Positions 8,745 through 15,580 of a stretch of 23,640 nt of DNA are shown here, one piece after another. The translations under genes and the position numbers were made by a program. The stretch is from RGIG5612 sp045601405 (GTDB lineage Bacteria > Bacillota > Clostridia > Lachnospirales > Lachnospiraceae): contig JAZRZO010000068.1 in the NCBI GenBank assembly GCA_045601405.1, positions 1 to 23,640 on the forward strand. Direction: 5' to 3'. How positions within the stretch are numbered: position 1 is the first letter of the stretch; every line of letters starts with the position of its first letter. Under the pieces are notes generated by a model, which saw only the letters and a program-made list of their open reading frames with translations, searched no databases and had not been told where the DNA came from.

Positions 8745-9171
8745 AAAAGAAATGGCTCCCATGGCGGAGATGCTGCCCCTTATCAAAGCAGCAATGGCAA
8801 AAGAAAAACCCGTAGAAATAACCGTTACCGGCAATTCTATGAAGCCCTTGCTGAAGGATCGGGTTTCCTCTGTGAGACTGACAAAACCGGACAGCCTGAA
8901 AAAGGGTGATATCGTTCTGTTTCTTCGTAAGGACGGACACTATGTTCTGCACAGGATCATCCGAATTCATGAGGATCTCTATGACATTGTCGGAGATAAT
9001 CAGACCGTTCCGGACAGGAATATCCCGAAAGAGGCAATTATTGCCCAGGTCTGCGAATATAGCCGTGACGGTGAAGCTTGGAAGGAACAAGACAGACTGT
9101 ATCAATTATTGCTTCCTCTTATCAAAACGGCAAGGCGCGGTAAAAGGAAGCTTGCCGGAATAATCAAATGA
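8734..9171 (+). CDS. S24/S26-family peptidase, Ser/His type (about 145 aa)
   Basis: The signal-peptidase/LexA fold is indicated by the catalytic-serine box TGNSMKPLL (Ser35 from the chosen start), GDIVLF (58-63), VLHRI (His73) and GDNQTVPD (87-94). A His in the second box, rather than Lys, matches the SipW/Sec11 branch. Unlike SipW there is no membrane segment before the serine box, so it probably acts in the cytosol or needs a partner. Such stand-alone S24/S26 proteins are found in clostridial RiPP loci with PqqD and HprK genes, where leader cleavage is the suspected role. The start is unsure: GTG 8734, TTG 8731 and ATG 8752 are all in frame. Confidence 0.75.
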   Translation: METKKEMAPMAEMLPLIKAAMAKEKPVEITVTGNSMKPLLKDRVSSVRLTKPDSLKKGDIVLFLRKDGHYVLHRIIRIHEDLYDIVGDNQTVPDRNIPKEAIIAQVCEYSRDGEAWKEQDRLYQLLLPLIKTARRGKRKLAGIIK

Positions 9172-9186
9172 AGCAAGTAAAACAAA

Positions 9187-9219
9187 GCCGATCGGCACAG
9201 CAATGTCGGTCAGTTTTTT
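9187..9219 (+). terminator. Weak candidate terminator after the peptide operon
   Basis: GCCGA (9187-9191) can pair with TCGGT (9206-9210), with one G-U pair, and TTTTTT follows at 9214-9219. The stem is short and the loop is about 14 bases. The perfect palindrome GCCGATCGGC at 9187-9196 is an alternative fold. Confidence 0.3.
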
Positions 9220-9233
9220 AAAGGTCGGAGTAT

Positions 9234-9494
9234 ATGATTAAAATAGTCAGAAAATTCAATATCCTTCTGGGGCTGTTAAAGCCGGAGAAAGGCGAGATCC
9301 TCTGTGACGGGATCCATATCATGGAAAACTACCGGGGATGGCTTACACAGGTATCCTATATTCCCCAGGGCATCTTTCTGCTGGACGGCACCATCTACTC
9401 CAAGACATTTTCCACGGCATCATCTCCCAAAACTTTTATTCCAAAAAGTCTCCCCTTTGGTGTGACACATGATCCCGTACTTTTTCATATATAG
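9234..9494 (+). pseudogene. Fragment of an ABC exporter ATP-binding domain
   Basis: Only about 45 residues are ABC-like: LLGLLKPEKGEILCDG, then QVSYIPQGIFLLDGTI with the Q-loop. This is the piece that normally follows Walker A in an ABC exporter. The Walker A loop itself, the membrane domain, the signature motif and Walker B are absent. The residues before LLGLL and after about position 9405 do not fit the family, so both ends look like junctions. Its place directly after the peptidase suggests it is the relic of the exporter of this peptide cluster. The ORF has an ATG at 9234 but is unlikely to make an active protein. Confidence 0.7.
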
Positions 9495-9543
9495 CAAGTC
9501 CTATTTGCAGAATAAATGTAACAAATCTTTAGGAGGGAAACAG

Positions 9544-9675
9544 GTGAATTTACAGCATAGACCTTACCGTGTGGTTCCAGTGGATAATACTTCTATCGGA
9601 ACATATAAAGAAAGAGACCATACATTTCCGCTTCCAATAAACAGGAAAAAGAAGATGATGGAAAGTCAGAAGTAA
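9544..9675 (+). CDS. Probable N-terminal piece of the DUF2325 protein, separated by a frameshift
   Basis: GTG 9544 has a strong ribosome site (AGGAGGG, 9531-9537) six bases upstream, yet the frame closes after 43 codons. The product includes YRVVPVDNTSIGTYKERD and then turns into a lysine-rich run. In the neighbouring frame the same DNA reads NKQEKEDDGKSEVIPADAED directly into the DUF2325 gene at 9696. A one-base indel near 9636-9655, in or beside an A-rich stretch, would make a single gene of about 220 codons. It could instead be a real translated short ORF coupled to 9696. Confidence 0.45.
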   Translation: MNLQHRPYRVVPVDNTSIGTYKERDHTFPLPINRKKKMMESQK

Positions 9676-9695
9676 TTCCGGCTGATGCAGAAGAT

Positions 9696-10211
9696 ATGAA
9701 AGCGAAGGTTTCATTCCTGAAAGAACAGCTGAAGGACAGACACAACGAGAGGAATCAGCTGGCGAAAAAGGTGGAAGCATTGGAAGAACGGAATAAAAAG
9801 CTGCAGGATGAGATTGAGGAGCTTCGTTCCATGGTCCGAAAAGCTCCTGCCGGAGAAGAGGCGGAAGAAAAACAGCCGGATATCATTTTTCCTTATAGCG
9901 CAACCGGAAGATATGTTGTCTTTGGCGGACATGATTCCTGGGCGAAAGCAATCAGACCATTGCTTCAGAATGTACGATTTGTGGATACGTACGCGAAACC
10001 GGATGTCCGTCTGATGAAGTATGCAGATGCCGTATGGATACAGAATAATACGATCAGCCATTCAGCATATTATAAAATCATGGATACAGTACGTACGCAC
10101 AATATCCCTGTTCAGTATTTTTCTTATGCAAGCGCGGAGAAATGTGCAGAGCAGTTGGCATTATTTGATATTGGACAAATAGCAAAAACACAGACAGATG
10201 ATGAAAAATAA
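9696..10211 (+). CDS. DUF2325-domain protein with coiled coil (171 aa as read)
   Basis: Residues about 5-50 are a heptad-rich coiled coil (KEQLKDRHNERNQLAKKVEA and onward). Residues about 65-160 match DUF2325 with its recognisable landmarks: VVFGGHDSW, RFVDTY, ADAVWIQNN, ISHSAYYK and the closing YFSYASAEKCAEQL. The biochemical role of the family is unknown. No ribosome site precedes ATG 9696, and the frame is open upstream to 9609, so the true protein probably begins at GTG 9544 across a frameshift. The gene stands alone between the decayed peptide operon and the branched-chain operon. Confidence 0.75.
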   Translation: MKAKVSFLKEQLKDRHNERNQLAKKVEALEERNKKLQDEIEELRSMVRKAPAGEEAEEKQPDIIFPYSATGRYVVFGGHDSWAKAIRPLLQNVRFVDTYAKPDVRLMKYADAVWIQNNTISHSAYYKIMDTVRTHNIPVQYFSYASAEKCAEQLALFDIGQIAKTQTDDEK

Positions 10212-10237
10212 TAAAGGGATCGCTATCATTGATTTAC

Positions 10238-10266
10238 TTGACACTGACGCACTAAAGTGCTATAAA
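10238..10266 (+). promoter_or_regulatory. Promoter of the ilv-leu operon with a palindrome in the spacer
   Basis: TTGACA (10238-10243) and TATAAA (10261-10266) are separated by 17 bases, nearly ideal for sigma-A. The spacer ends in GCACTAAAGTGC (10249-10260), a perfect 12-base palindrome abutting the -10 box, and AAAGTACTTT (10271-10280) forms a second palindrome around the expected start site. Either could be an operator, but no regulator is identified. Confidence 0.8.
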
Positions 10267-10303
10267 CTATAAAGTACTTTTTATACTTTTATCAGGAAGA
10301 AAA

Positions 10304-10375
10304 ATGATCAGAAGCAGAAACATCAACAGCATAGTCCTTGTCGGCATTATTCTTCTACTCGGAGAGACAGAGTAG
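10304..10375 (+). CDS. ilv operon leader peptide (23 aa)
   Basis: ATG 10304 follows AGGAAG (10294-10299). The product has the core INSIVLVGIILLL, and eleven of its 23 residues are Ile, Val or Leu. This is the signature of an attenuation leader peptide that senses charged tRNA for all three branched-chain amino acids. The stop codon (10373-10375) lies just eight bases before the antiterminator segment at 10383, so a ribosome reaching the stop would cover that segment while one stalled at the Ile/Val/Leu codons would not. Confidence 0.85.
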   Translation: MIRSRNINSIVLVGIILLLGETE

Positions 10376-10382
10376 AAATAGT

Positions 10383-10481
10383 GCTAAAGGCTATGTCAGT
10401 TTGCAAAGATCAAAAAAAGTTTTAAGAATCAGATTTGCAAGGTCCTATGGTTAGCTTTTAGCCATAGGACATTTTAAATTT
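10383..10481 (+). promoter_or_regulatory. Transcription attenuator of the ilv-leu operon
   Basis: GTCCTATGG (10442-10450) and CCATAGGAC (10462-10470) form a perfect 9-bp stem, followed by ATTTTAAATTT, which acts as the terminator. GCTAAAGGCTA (10383-10393) can pair over 11 positions, with one G-U, with TAGCTTTTAGC (10452-10462), the terminator loop and first base of its 3' arm. It is therefore a mutually exclusive antiterminator. TTGCAAA (10401-10407) and TTTGCAA (10434-10440) can form an additional hairpin between them, possibly a pause structure. Confidence 0.75.
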
Positions 10482-10495
10482 AGGAGGAAAGACAT

Positions 10496-12202
10496 ATGAA
10501 ATGCACAGGAGCGCAGATCGTGATGGAGTGCCTCAAGGAGCAGGAGGTGGATACCATCTTTGGCTATCCGGGAGGTACGATCCTGAACATCTATGATGAG
10601 TTGTATAAATACAGCGACACGTTCAGGCACATCCTCACATCTCATGAACAGGGCGCCGCGCACGCGGCGGACGGGTATGCAAGGAGCACCGGAAAAGTCG
10701 GAGTATGCTTCGCAACCAGCGGACCGGGAGCGACCAACCTCACAACAGGTATCGCAACGGCTTATATGGACTCGTCGCCGGTGGTATTCATCACCTGCAA
10801 TGTGGGTGAGAGCCTCATAGGAAAAGATACCTTCCAGGAAGTGGATATCACGGGGATCACAATGCCCATAACAAAATGCAACTTCATTGTCCGGAACGTG
10901 GAAGATCTTGCAGACATCATCAGAGAGGCATTTGCGATCGCAAGAAGCGGACGTCCGGGCCCGGTACTTATCGACATACCAAAAAATGTCACCGCGGCGG
11001 AGACCGAATATGAACCTCTCTCAAAGGACAAGCATTACAGCAGCGGGAAGCTTTCCCATCTGATGAAAAGGGCTTCGCACGACTTCAAGACACCAAAGCC
11101 AAATGAAGAGGATATTGACAGACTTGTCGAGATGATAGGAGAGTCACAGAAGCCTCTTGTCATCTGCGGCGGCGGCGTTGTAAGGAGCCGCGCGGATAAA
11201 GAGCTGGTTGAGTTCGCCGAAAAGATTGATTCTCCGGTTGCGATAACGGTAATGGGCGGCGGCGGATTTAAGGGAAGAAACCCGCTGACAACAGGAATGA
11301 TAGGAATGCACGGCTCACAGGCTTCCAACATGGCATGTGACAGCTGCGACCTTCTTATCGCGGTCGGCTGCAGGTTTTCGGACAGGGTCGCGCTGGATCC
11401 CGAAACCTTTGCAAAGGACGCGAAGGTTGTTCAGATAGATATAGACCGCTCCGAGATAAATAAAAATGTCAAGACGGATCACCATATCATAGGTGACGCA
11501 AAGCTTGTTCTGAAGCTTTTAAATGAAAAACTTAAACAACAGGATCATACTGAATGGAAGGAGTATGTATTCTCGTTTCCCACGGAAACAGTTTATGAGG
11601 AGGGCGAAGGCGCGCTGACACCGAAGCAGATATTAAACAGCATAGCCGAGCTTCTTCCGATGGATACGATTGTTTCAACAGATGTAGGACAGCACCAGAT
11701 GTGGGCGATACAGCACTTTCACTTTGACTATCCGGGTCAGCTTTTAACAAGCGGCGGCTTTGGAAGCATGGGATTTGGGATGGGTGCCGCTATAGGCGCC
11801 AAGGTGGCTAATCCGGAAAAAACAGTTATCCATATCACAGGTGACGGCAGCTTCCGGATGAACTTCTGTGAGCTTGCTACGGAACAGTTCTATAACGCGC
11901 CGGTGATAACCTTTATATTTAATAACGGCACGCTGGGAATGGTAAGACAGTGGCAGACACTGATATACGATGAAAGGTATTCCCAGACGACTCTTGACAG
12001 AGGGCCGGACTTTGTTAAGCTGGCGGAGAGCTTTGGTCTTAAGGGCGCGAGAGTTTCCAACGAAGAGGAGCTTCGCAACGCAATAAATGATGCAATGAAA
12101 GCAGACTGCGGATACATAATCGACTGCACCATTGAGATGGATGAGCTGGTCCGTCCGATGGTTGAGGGCGGCAAGCAGATCACAGACTTTATCATTAACT
12201 AG
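10496..12202 (+). CDS. ilvB: Acetolactate synthase large (catalytic) subunit
   Basis: The thiamine-diphosphate enzyme condenses two pyruvates to acetolactate (valine/leucine path), or pyruvate with 2-oxobutyrate (isoleucine path). The 568-residue length is normal. Visible landmarks are GYPGGTILNIYDELY (from residue 23), the catalytic glutamate in SHEQGAAHAADG (Glu51), and the ThDP/metal motif GDGSFRMN (from 449) ending in FNN. The start ATG has AGGAGG (10482-10487) at good spacing and lies directly after the attenuator. It is the first gene of the ten-gene operon, and its stop overlaps the ribosome site of ilvN, so the two subunits are made together. Feedback control comes through IlvN. Confidence 0.96.
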   Translation: MKCTGAQIVMECLKEQEVDTIFGYPGGTILNIYDELYKYSDTFRHILTSHEQGAAHAADGYARSTGKVGVCFATSGPGATNLTTGIATAYMDSSPVVFITCNVGESLIGKDTFQEVDITGITMPITKCNFIVRNVEDLADIIREAFAIARSGRPGPVLIDIPKNVTAAETEYEPLSKDKHYSSGKLSHLMKRASHDFKTPKPNEEDIDRLVEMIGESQKPLVICGGGVVRSRADKELVEFAEKIDSPVAITVMGGGGFKGRNPLTTGMIGMHGSQASNMACDSCDLLIAVGCRFSDRVALDPETFAKDAKVVQIDIDRSEINKNVKTDHHIIGDAKLVLKLLNEKLKQQDHTEWKEYVFSFPTETVYEEGEGALTPKQILNSIAELLPMDTIVSTDVGQHQMWAIQHFHFDYPGQLLTSGGFGSMGFGMGAAIGAKVANPEKTVIHITGDGSFRMNFCELATEQFYNAPVITFIFNNGTLGMVRQWQTLIYDERYSQTTLDRGPDFVKLAESFGLKGARVSNEEELRNAINDAMKADCGYIIDCTIEMDELVRPMVEGGKQITDFIIN

Positions 12203-12214
12203 GAGGGCGCTAAG

Positions 12215-12766
12215 ATGAACGAGCAAAAATTATATACTCTGGCAGTTCTGGTGGATAATGAAGCAGGCGTGCTCTCACAGGTCTCCAGACTGTTTTCCAG
12301 AAAAGGATACAATATAGAATCGCTGGCGGTGGGCGCCACATCAGATCCCGCGACTTCGCGTATAACAATAGAGGTAATATCTGATGAGGAGCTTATCGTT
12401 CTGCTTTCAAATCAGCTCAGGAAGCTCTTCCCGGTACATTCTGTCAAGCTCCTGGAGCCCAAAAACTCCATAAGAAGAGAGCTTGTGATGATAAAGGTCA
12501 ATACGCCGGACAGCGCCATCAGGAGCGAGATACTTCAGATAGCAAACATCTTCAGAGCACAGATAATAGATGTTTCTATAGATACACTTACACTTGCGCT
12601 CATCGGTGATGAGTCAAAGATCGACGGAATAGAGAAGATATTAAAAGAATTCGAGATCATAGAGCTTGTAAGGACGGGCTATGTTGCGCTTGAAAGAGGG
12701 CTCAAATCGATTTACGAAGATACCAAAGAAAAAGGAGAGTTTGATTATGGCAAAAATGTATTATGA
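12215..12766 (+). CDS. ilvN: Acetolactate synthase small (regulatory) subunit
   Basis: An ACT domain occupies the first 75 or so residues (YTLAVLVDNEAGVLSQVSRL, then RGYN-like KGYNIESL), where valine binds to inhibit the IlvB catalytic subunit. Residues about 85-165 match the small-subunit C-terminal domain that activates the enzyme. The 183-residue length fits the long two-domain type of this subunit. The ribosome site AGGAGGG is embedded at the ilvB stop. The last 20 bases overlap ilvC, whose own ribosome site lies inside ilvN. Confidence 0.94.
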   Translation: MNEQKLYTLAVLVDNEAGVLSQVSRLFSRKGYNIESLAVGATSDPATSRITIEVISDEELIVLLSNQLRKLFPVHSVKLLEPKNSIRRELVMIKVNTPDSAIRSEILQIANIFRAQIIDVSIDTLTLALIGDESKIDGIEKILKEFEIIELVRTGYVALERGLKSIYEDTKEKGEFDYGKNVL

Positions 12767-13766
12767 AAATGATTGTAACTTAGCTAACCTTGAAGGAAAG
12801 ACCATCGCGATCATCGGTTATGGTTCGCAGGGACACGCGCACGCGCTTAATTTAAGAGATTCGGGCTGCAATGTCATAGTGGGATTAAGAGAAGGCGGAA
12901 AAAGCTGGCCTGTAGCCGAGAAGGACGGTTTCGAGGTTTATCCCGTAAGCGAAGCTGCTAAAAAGGCCGACATCATCATGATACTTATAAACGACGAAAA
13001 GCAGGCTGAAATGTATAAGGCCGACATCGAGCCTAATCTCACCGCAGGCAAAGCGCTTGCATTTGCGCACGGATTCAATATCCGTTATGAGCAGATAGTG
13101 CCGCCTGCTGATGTGGATGTGTTCATGGCAGCTCCAAAGGGACCGGGACACACAGTAAGAAGCCAGTTTGTTGCGGGCAAGGGCGTTCCCTGTCTTATAG
13201 CAGTAGAACAGAACGCTACAGGCAATGCCTATGATATAGCGCTGGCGTACATTGCAGGCATCGGCGGAGCAAGAGCCGGCATCCTTGAAACAACATTTAA
13301 AGACGAGACTGAGACCGACCTCTTCGGAGAGCAGACTGTACTTTGCGGCGGCGTGGTTGACCTGATGCAGTGCGGTTTTGAAACTCTTGTGGAAGCAGGT
13401 TATGCTCCTGAAAACGCGTACTTCGAGTGCATCCATGAGCTTAAGCTCATTGTTGATCTTGTGGTAGCAGGCGGGATCGGCGCAATGAACTATTCGGTTT
13501 CTGATACGGCTGAATTCGGAGAATATCACTCAGGTCCCAGAGTGCTTCCGCATGACGTTGTGAAAGCCAACATGAAGGAAGTCCTTAAGGATATCCAGGA
13601 CGGAACATTTGCAAAGACCTGGCTTGAGGAGAACAAGAACGGCCGCCCGGTATTTAACAGGAAGAGAGAAGAGCTGGCAGCTCATCAGATGGAAAAGGTA
13701 GGCGCTGAGCTCCGTGAGAAGATGATATGGAAAGACGGCGCGGACCTGGATTCCGCATCCAACTAA
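12747..13766 (+). CDS. ilvC: Ketol-acid reductoisomerase, class I
   Basis: The enzyme isomerises and reduces acetolactate or acetohydroxybutyrate to the dihydroxy acids. The start is ATG 12747 because AAAGGAGAG (12731-12738) precedes it and MAKMYYENDC is a usual N-terminus; a frame open further upstream is only ilvN overlap. The product is 339 residues, the short class I size. It has the Rossmann loop GYGSQGHAHALNLRDSG (24-40), the cofactor loop GLREGGKSW, His108 in FAHGFNI, and magnesium ligands in TDLFGEQ (Asp191, Glu195) and ECIHE (Glu227, Glu231). A repeat-bearing gap of 140 bases separates it from ilvD. Confidence 0.96.
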   Translation: MAKMYYENDCNLANLEGKTIAIIGYGSQGHAHALNLRDSGCNVIVGLREGGKSWPVAEKDGFEVYPVSEAAKKADIIMILINDEKQAEMYKADIEPNLTAGKALAFAHGFNIRYEQIVPPADVDVFMAAPKGPGHTVRSQFVAGKGVPCLIAVEQNATGNAYDIALAYIAGIGGARAGILETTFKDETETDLFGEQTVLCGGVVDLMQCGFETLVEAGYAPENAYFECIHELKLIVDLVVAGGIGAMNYSVSDTAEFGEYHSGPRVLPHDVVKANMKEVLKDIQDGTFAKTWLEENKNGRPVFNRKREELAAHQMEKVGAELREKMIWKDGADLDSASN

Positions 13767-13870
13767 CAGCAATTTACAAAGCCTCCCCCCTGCTGTGGGG
13801 GAGGTGTCAGCGAAGCAGCAATTAACAAAGCCTTTCCCCCTCCGCTGGGGGGGATGTGGCCCGAAGGGCC
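13767..13870. repeat. Tandem GC-rich hairpin repeat between ilvC and ilvD (REP-like)
   Basis: Two copies start with CAGCAATTTACAAAGCCT (13767-13784) and CAGCAATTAACAAAGCCT (13816-13833), 17 of 18 bases alike and 49 bases apart. The first forms CCTCCCCC (13782-13789) against GGGGGAGG (13797-13804). The second forms CCCCC (13836-13840) against GGGGG (13847-13851) plus GGCCC-GAA-GGGCC (13858-13870). Dispersed elements of this look are common in Clostridia genomes. A stable hairpin in the middle of the mRNA could shield the upstream half or partly stop transcription. Confidence 0.8.
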
Positions 13871-13906
13871 GGATGAGGGGTATCAAAAAACCAAGGAGAA
13901 ACAAAA

Positions 13907-15568
13907 ATGAGATCAGATAATGCTAAACTCGGCGTAGCAAGAACGCCAAACAAAAGCCTGATGTACGCACTGGGACTTACGGATGAGGAGATAAACAGAC
14001 CGCTTATCGGAGTAGTAAACTCTTTCAATGAAATCGTTCCCGGTCATATGCACCTGCGCCAGATCGCGGACGCGGTCAAGGCAGGGATCCGCGCGGCAGG
14101 AGGAACGCCGATAGAGTTTCCGGCTATAGCTGTCTGCGACGGAATAGCAATGGGACATATCGGTATGAAGTATTCCCTTGTAACCAGAGATCTTATTGCC
14201 GACTCAACAGAGGCAATGGCAATCGCGCACCAGTTTGACGGACTTGTAATGATACCGAACTGCGACAAAAACGTGCCCGGGCTTTTAATGGCAGCGGCAA
14301 GACTTAATATCCCGTCCATATTTGTCAGCGGCGGCCCTATGCTGGCAGGCCATTTAAAGGACGGAAGAAGGACATGCCTCAGCCACATGTTTGAAGCAGT
14401 GGGCGCATACCACGCCGGCACACTCAATGAGGAAGGCGTGGAGGAATATACCGAAAACGCGTGCCCGTCCTGCGGCTCATGCTCAGGAATGTATACGGCA
14501 AATTCAATGAACTGCCTTTGTGAAGCGATAGGCATGGCTCTTAAGGGCAACGGCACTGTGCCGGCGCCGCTTTCAGGAAGACTCCGTCTTGCGAAGAAAG
14601 CCGGCATGCAGATAATGGAGCTTGTTGAAAAGAACATCTGCCCGCGCGATATTATGACAAAAGAAGCATTCGAAAACGCTGATGTTGTGGATATGGCACT
14701 GGGATGCTCAACAAACACCATGCTTCACCTTCCGGCGATCGCGCATGAGGCTGGTCTGGAGATAAGTCTGGACATGTCCAATGAGATCAGTGAAAAAACA
14801 CCGAATCTCTGCCATCTCGCGCCTGCGGGAGATACCTTTATGGAAGACCTCGACAGAGCAGGCGGAGTATATGCGGTTATGAAGGAGCTTACGAAGAAAG
14901 ACCTTTTAAACCTTGATGTTATGACCGTTACGGGCAAGACAATGAAGGAAAACCTGGAGGGTATCGAGAATCTTGATGCATCAATAATCAGGCCGGTAGA
15001 GGATCCCTTCTCGGAGACCGGCGGGATCGCAGTGCTTAAAGGAAACATCGCGCCGGACGGCTGCGTTGTAAAGAAGAGTGCTGTGGCAGAAGAGATGATG
15101 AAGCACGAAGGCCCGGCAAGAGTATTTGACAGCGAAGAGGAGGCCATCGAAGCTATCTATGCCAAAAAGATAAATCCCGGGGACGTGGTAGTCATAAGAT
15201 ATGAAGGTCCCAAGGGCGGTCCCGGAATGAGGGAGATGCTCAATCCCACATCAGCAATCGTAGGCATGGGTCTGGGAGAGAGTGTGGCTCTTATCACAGA
15301 CGGCAGATTCTCGGGTGCCACAAGAGGGGCTGCGATCGGACACGTAAGTCCGGAGGCAGCGTCAGGCGGAAACATAGGTCTGATAGAAGAAGGAGACAAG
15401 ATAGAGATAGACATAACAAACTGCAGCATTGTGCTGGATGTTACCGATGAAGAGCTTGAGGCAAGAAGAGCAAAATGGGTATGCCCGGAGCCGAAGATAA
15501 AAACAGGTTATGCAGCGCGCTATGCAAAGCTGGTCACATCTGCAGACAAGGGAGCAGTACTTTTATAG
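13907..15568 (+). CDS. ilvD: Dihydroxy-acid dehydratase
   Basis: The iron-sulfur enzyme dehydrates the dihydroxy acids to the 2-oxo acids that precede valine and isoleucine. Its 553 residues are normal. Seen are NSFNEIVPGHMHL (38-50), Cys77-Asp78 in AIAVCDGIAMGH, NCDKNVPG with Cys119 and Asp120, ACPSCGSCSGMYTANSMNC (Cys186, 189, 192), and TDGRFSGATRG with its conserved serine near the C-terminus. The N-terminus resembles that of E. coli IlvD rather than the GCNTP type, which hints at a [4Fe-4S], oxygen-sensitive form; this is an inference. AAGGAG (13893-13898) supports the start. Confidence 0.96.
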   Translation: MRSDNAKLGVARTPNKSLMYALGLTDEEINRPLIGVVNSFNEIVPGHMHLRQIADAVKAGIRAAGGTPIEFPAIAVCDGIAMGHIGMKYSLVTRDLIADSTEAMAIAHQFDGLVMIPNCDKNVPGLLMAAARLNIPSIFVSGGPMLAGHLKDGRRTCLSHMFEAVGAYHAGTLNEEGVEEYTENACPSCGSCSGMYTANSMNCLCEAIGMALKGNGTVPAPLSGRLRLAKKAGMQIMELVEKNICPRDIMTKEAFENADVVDMALGCSTNTMLHLPAIAHEAGLEISLDMSNEISEKTPNLCHLAPAGDTFMEDLDRAGGVYAVMKELTKKDLLNLDVMTVTGKTMKENLEGIENLDASIIRPVEDPFSETGGIAVLKGNIAPDGCVVKKSAVAEEMMKHEGPARVFDSEEEAIEAIYAKKINPGDVVVIRYEGPKGGPGMREMLNPTSAIVGMGLGESVALITDGRFSGATRGAAIGHVSPEAASGGNIGLIEEGDKIEIDITNCSIVLDVTDEELEARRAKWVCPEPKIKTGYAARYAKLVTSADKGAVLL

Positions 15569-15580
15569 AAAGAAGCAGAC

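Noticed and set aside
9405..9494. Possible remnant of a transposase on the minus strand after the ABC fragment
   Set aside because: A short stretch looks vaguely like an IS3-type C-terminus, but the match is too weak and contains a stop.
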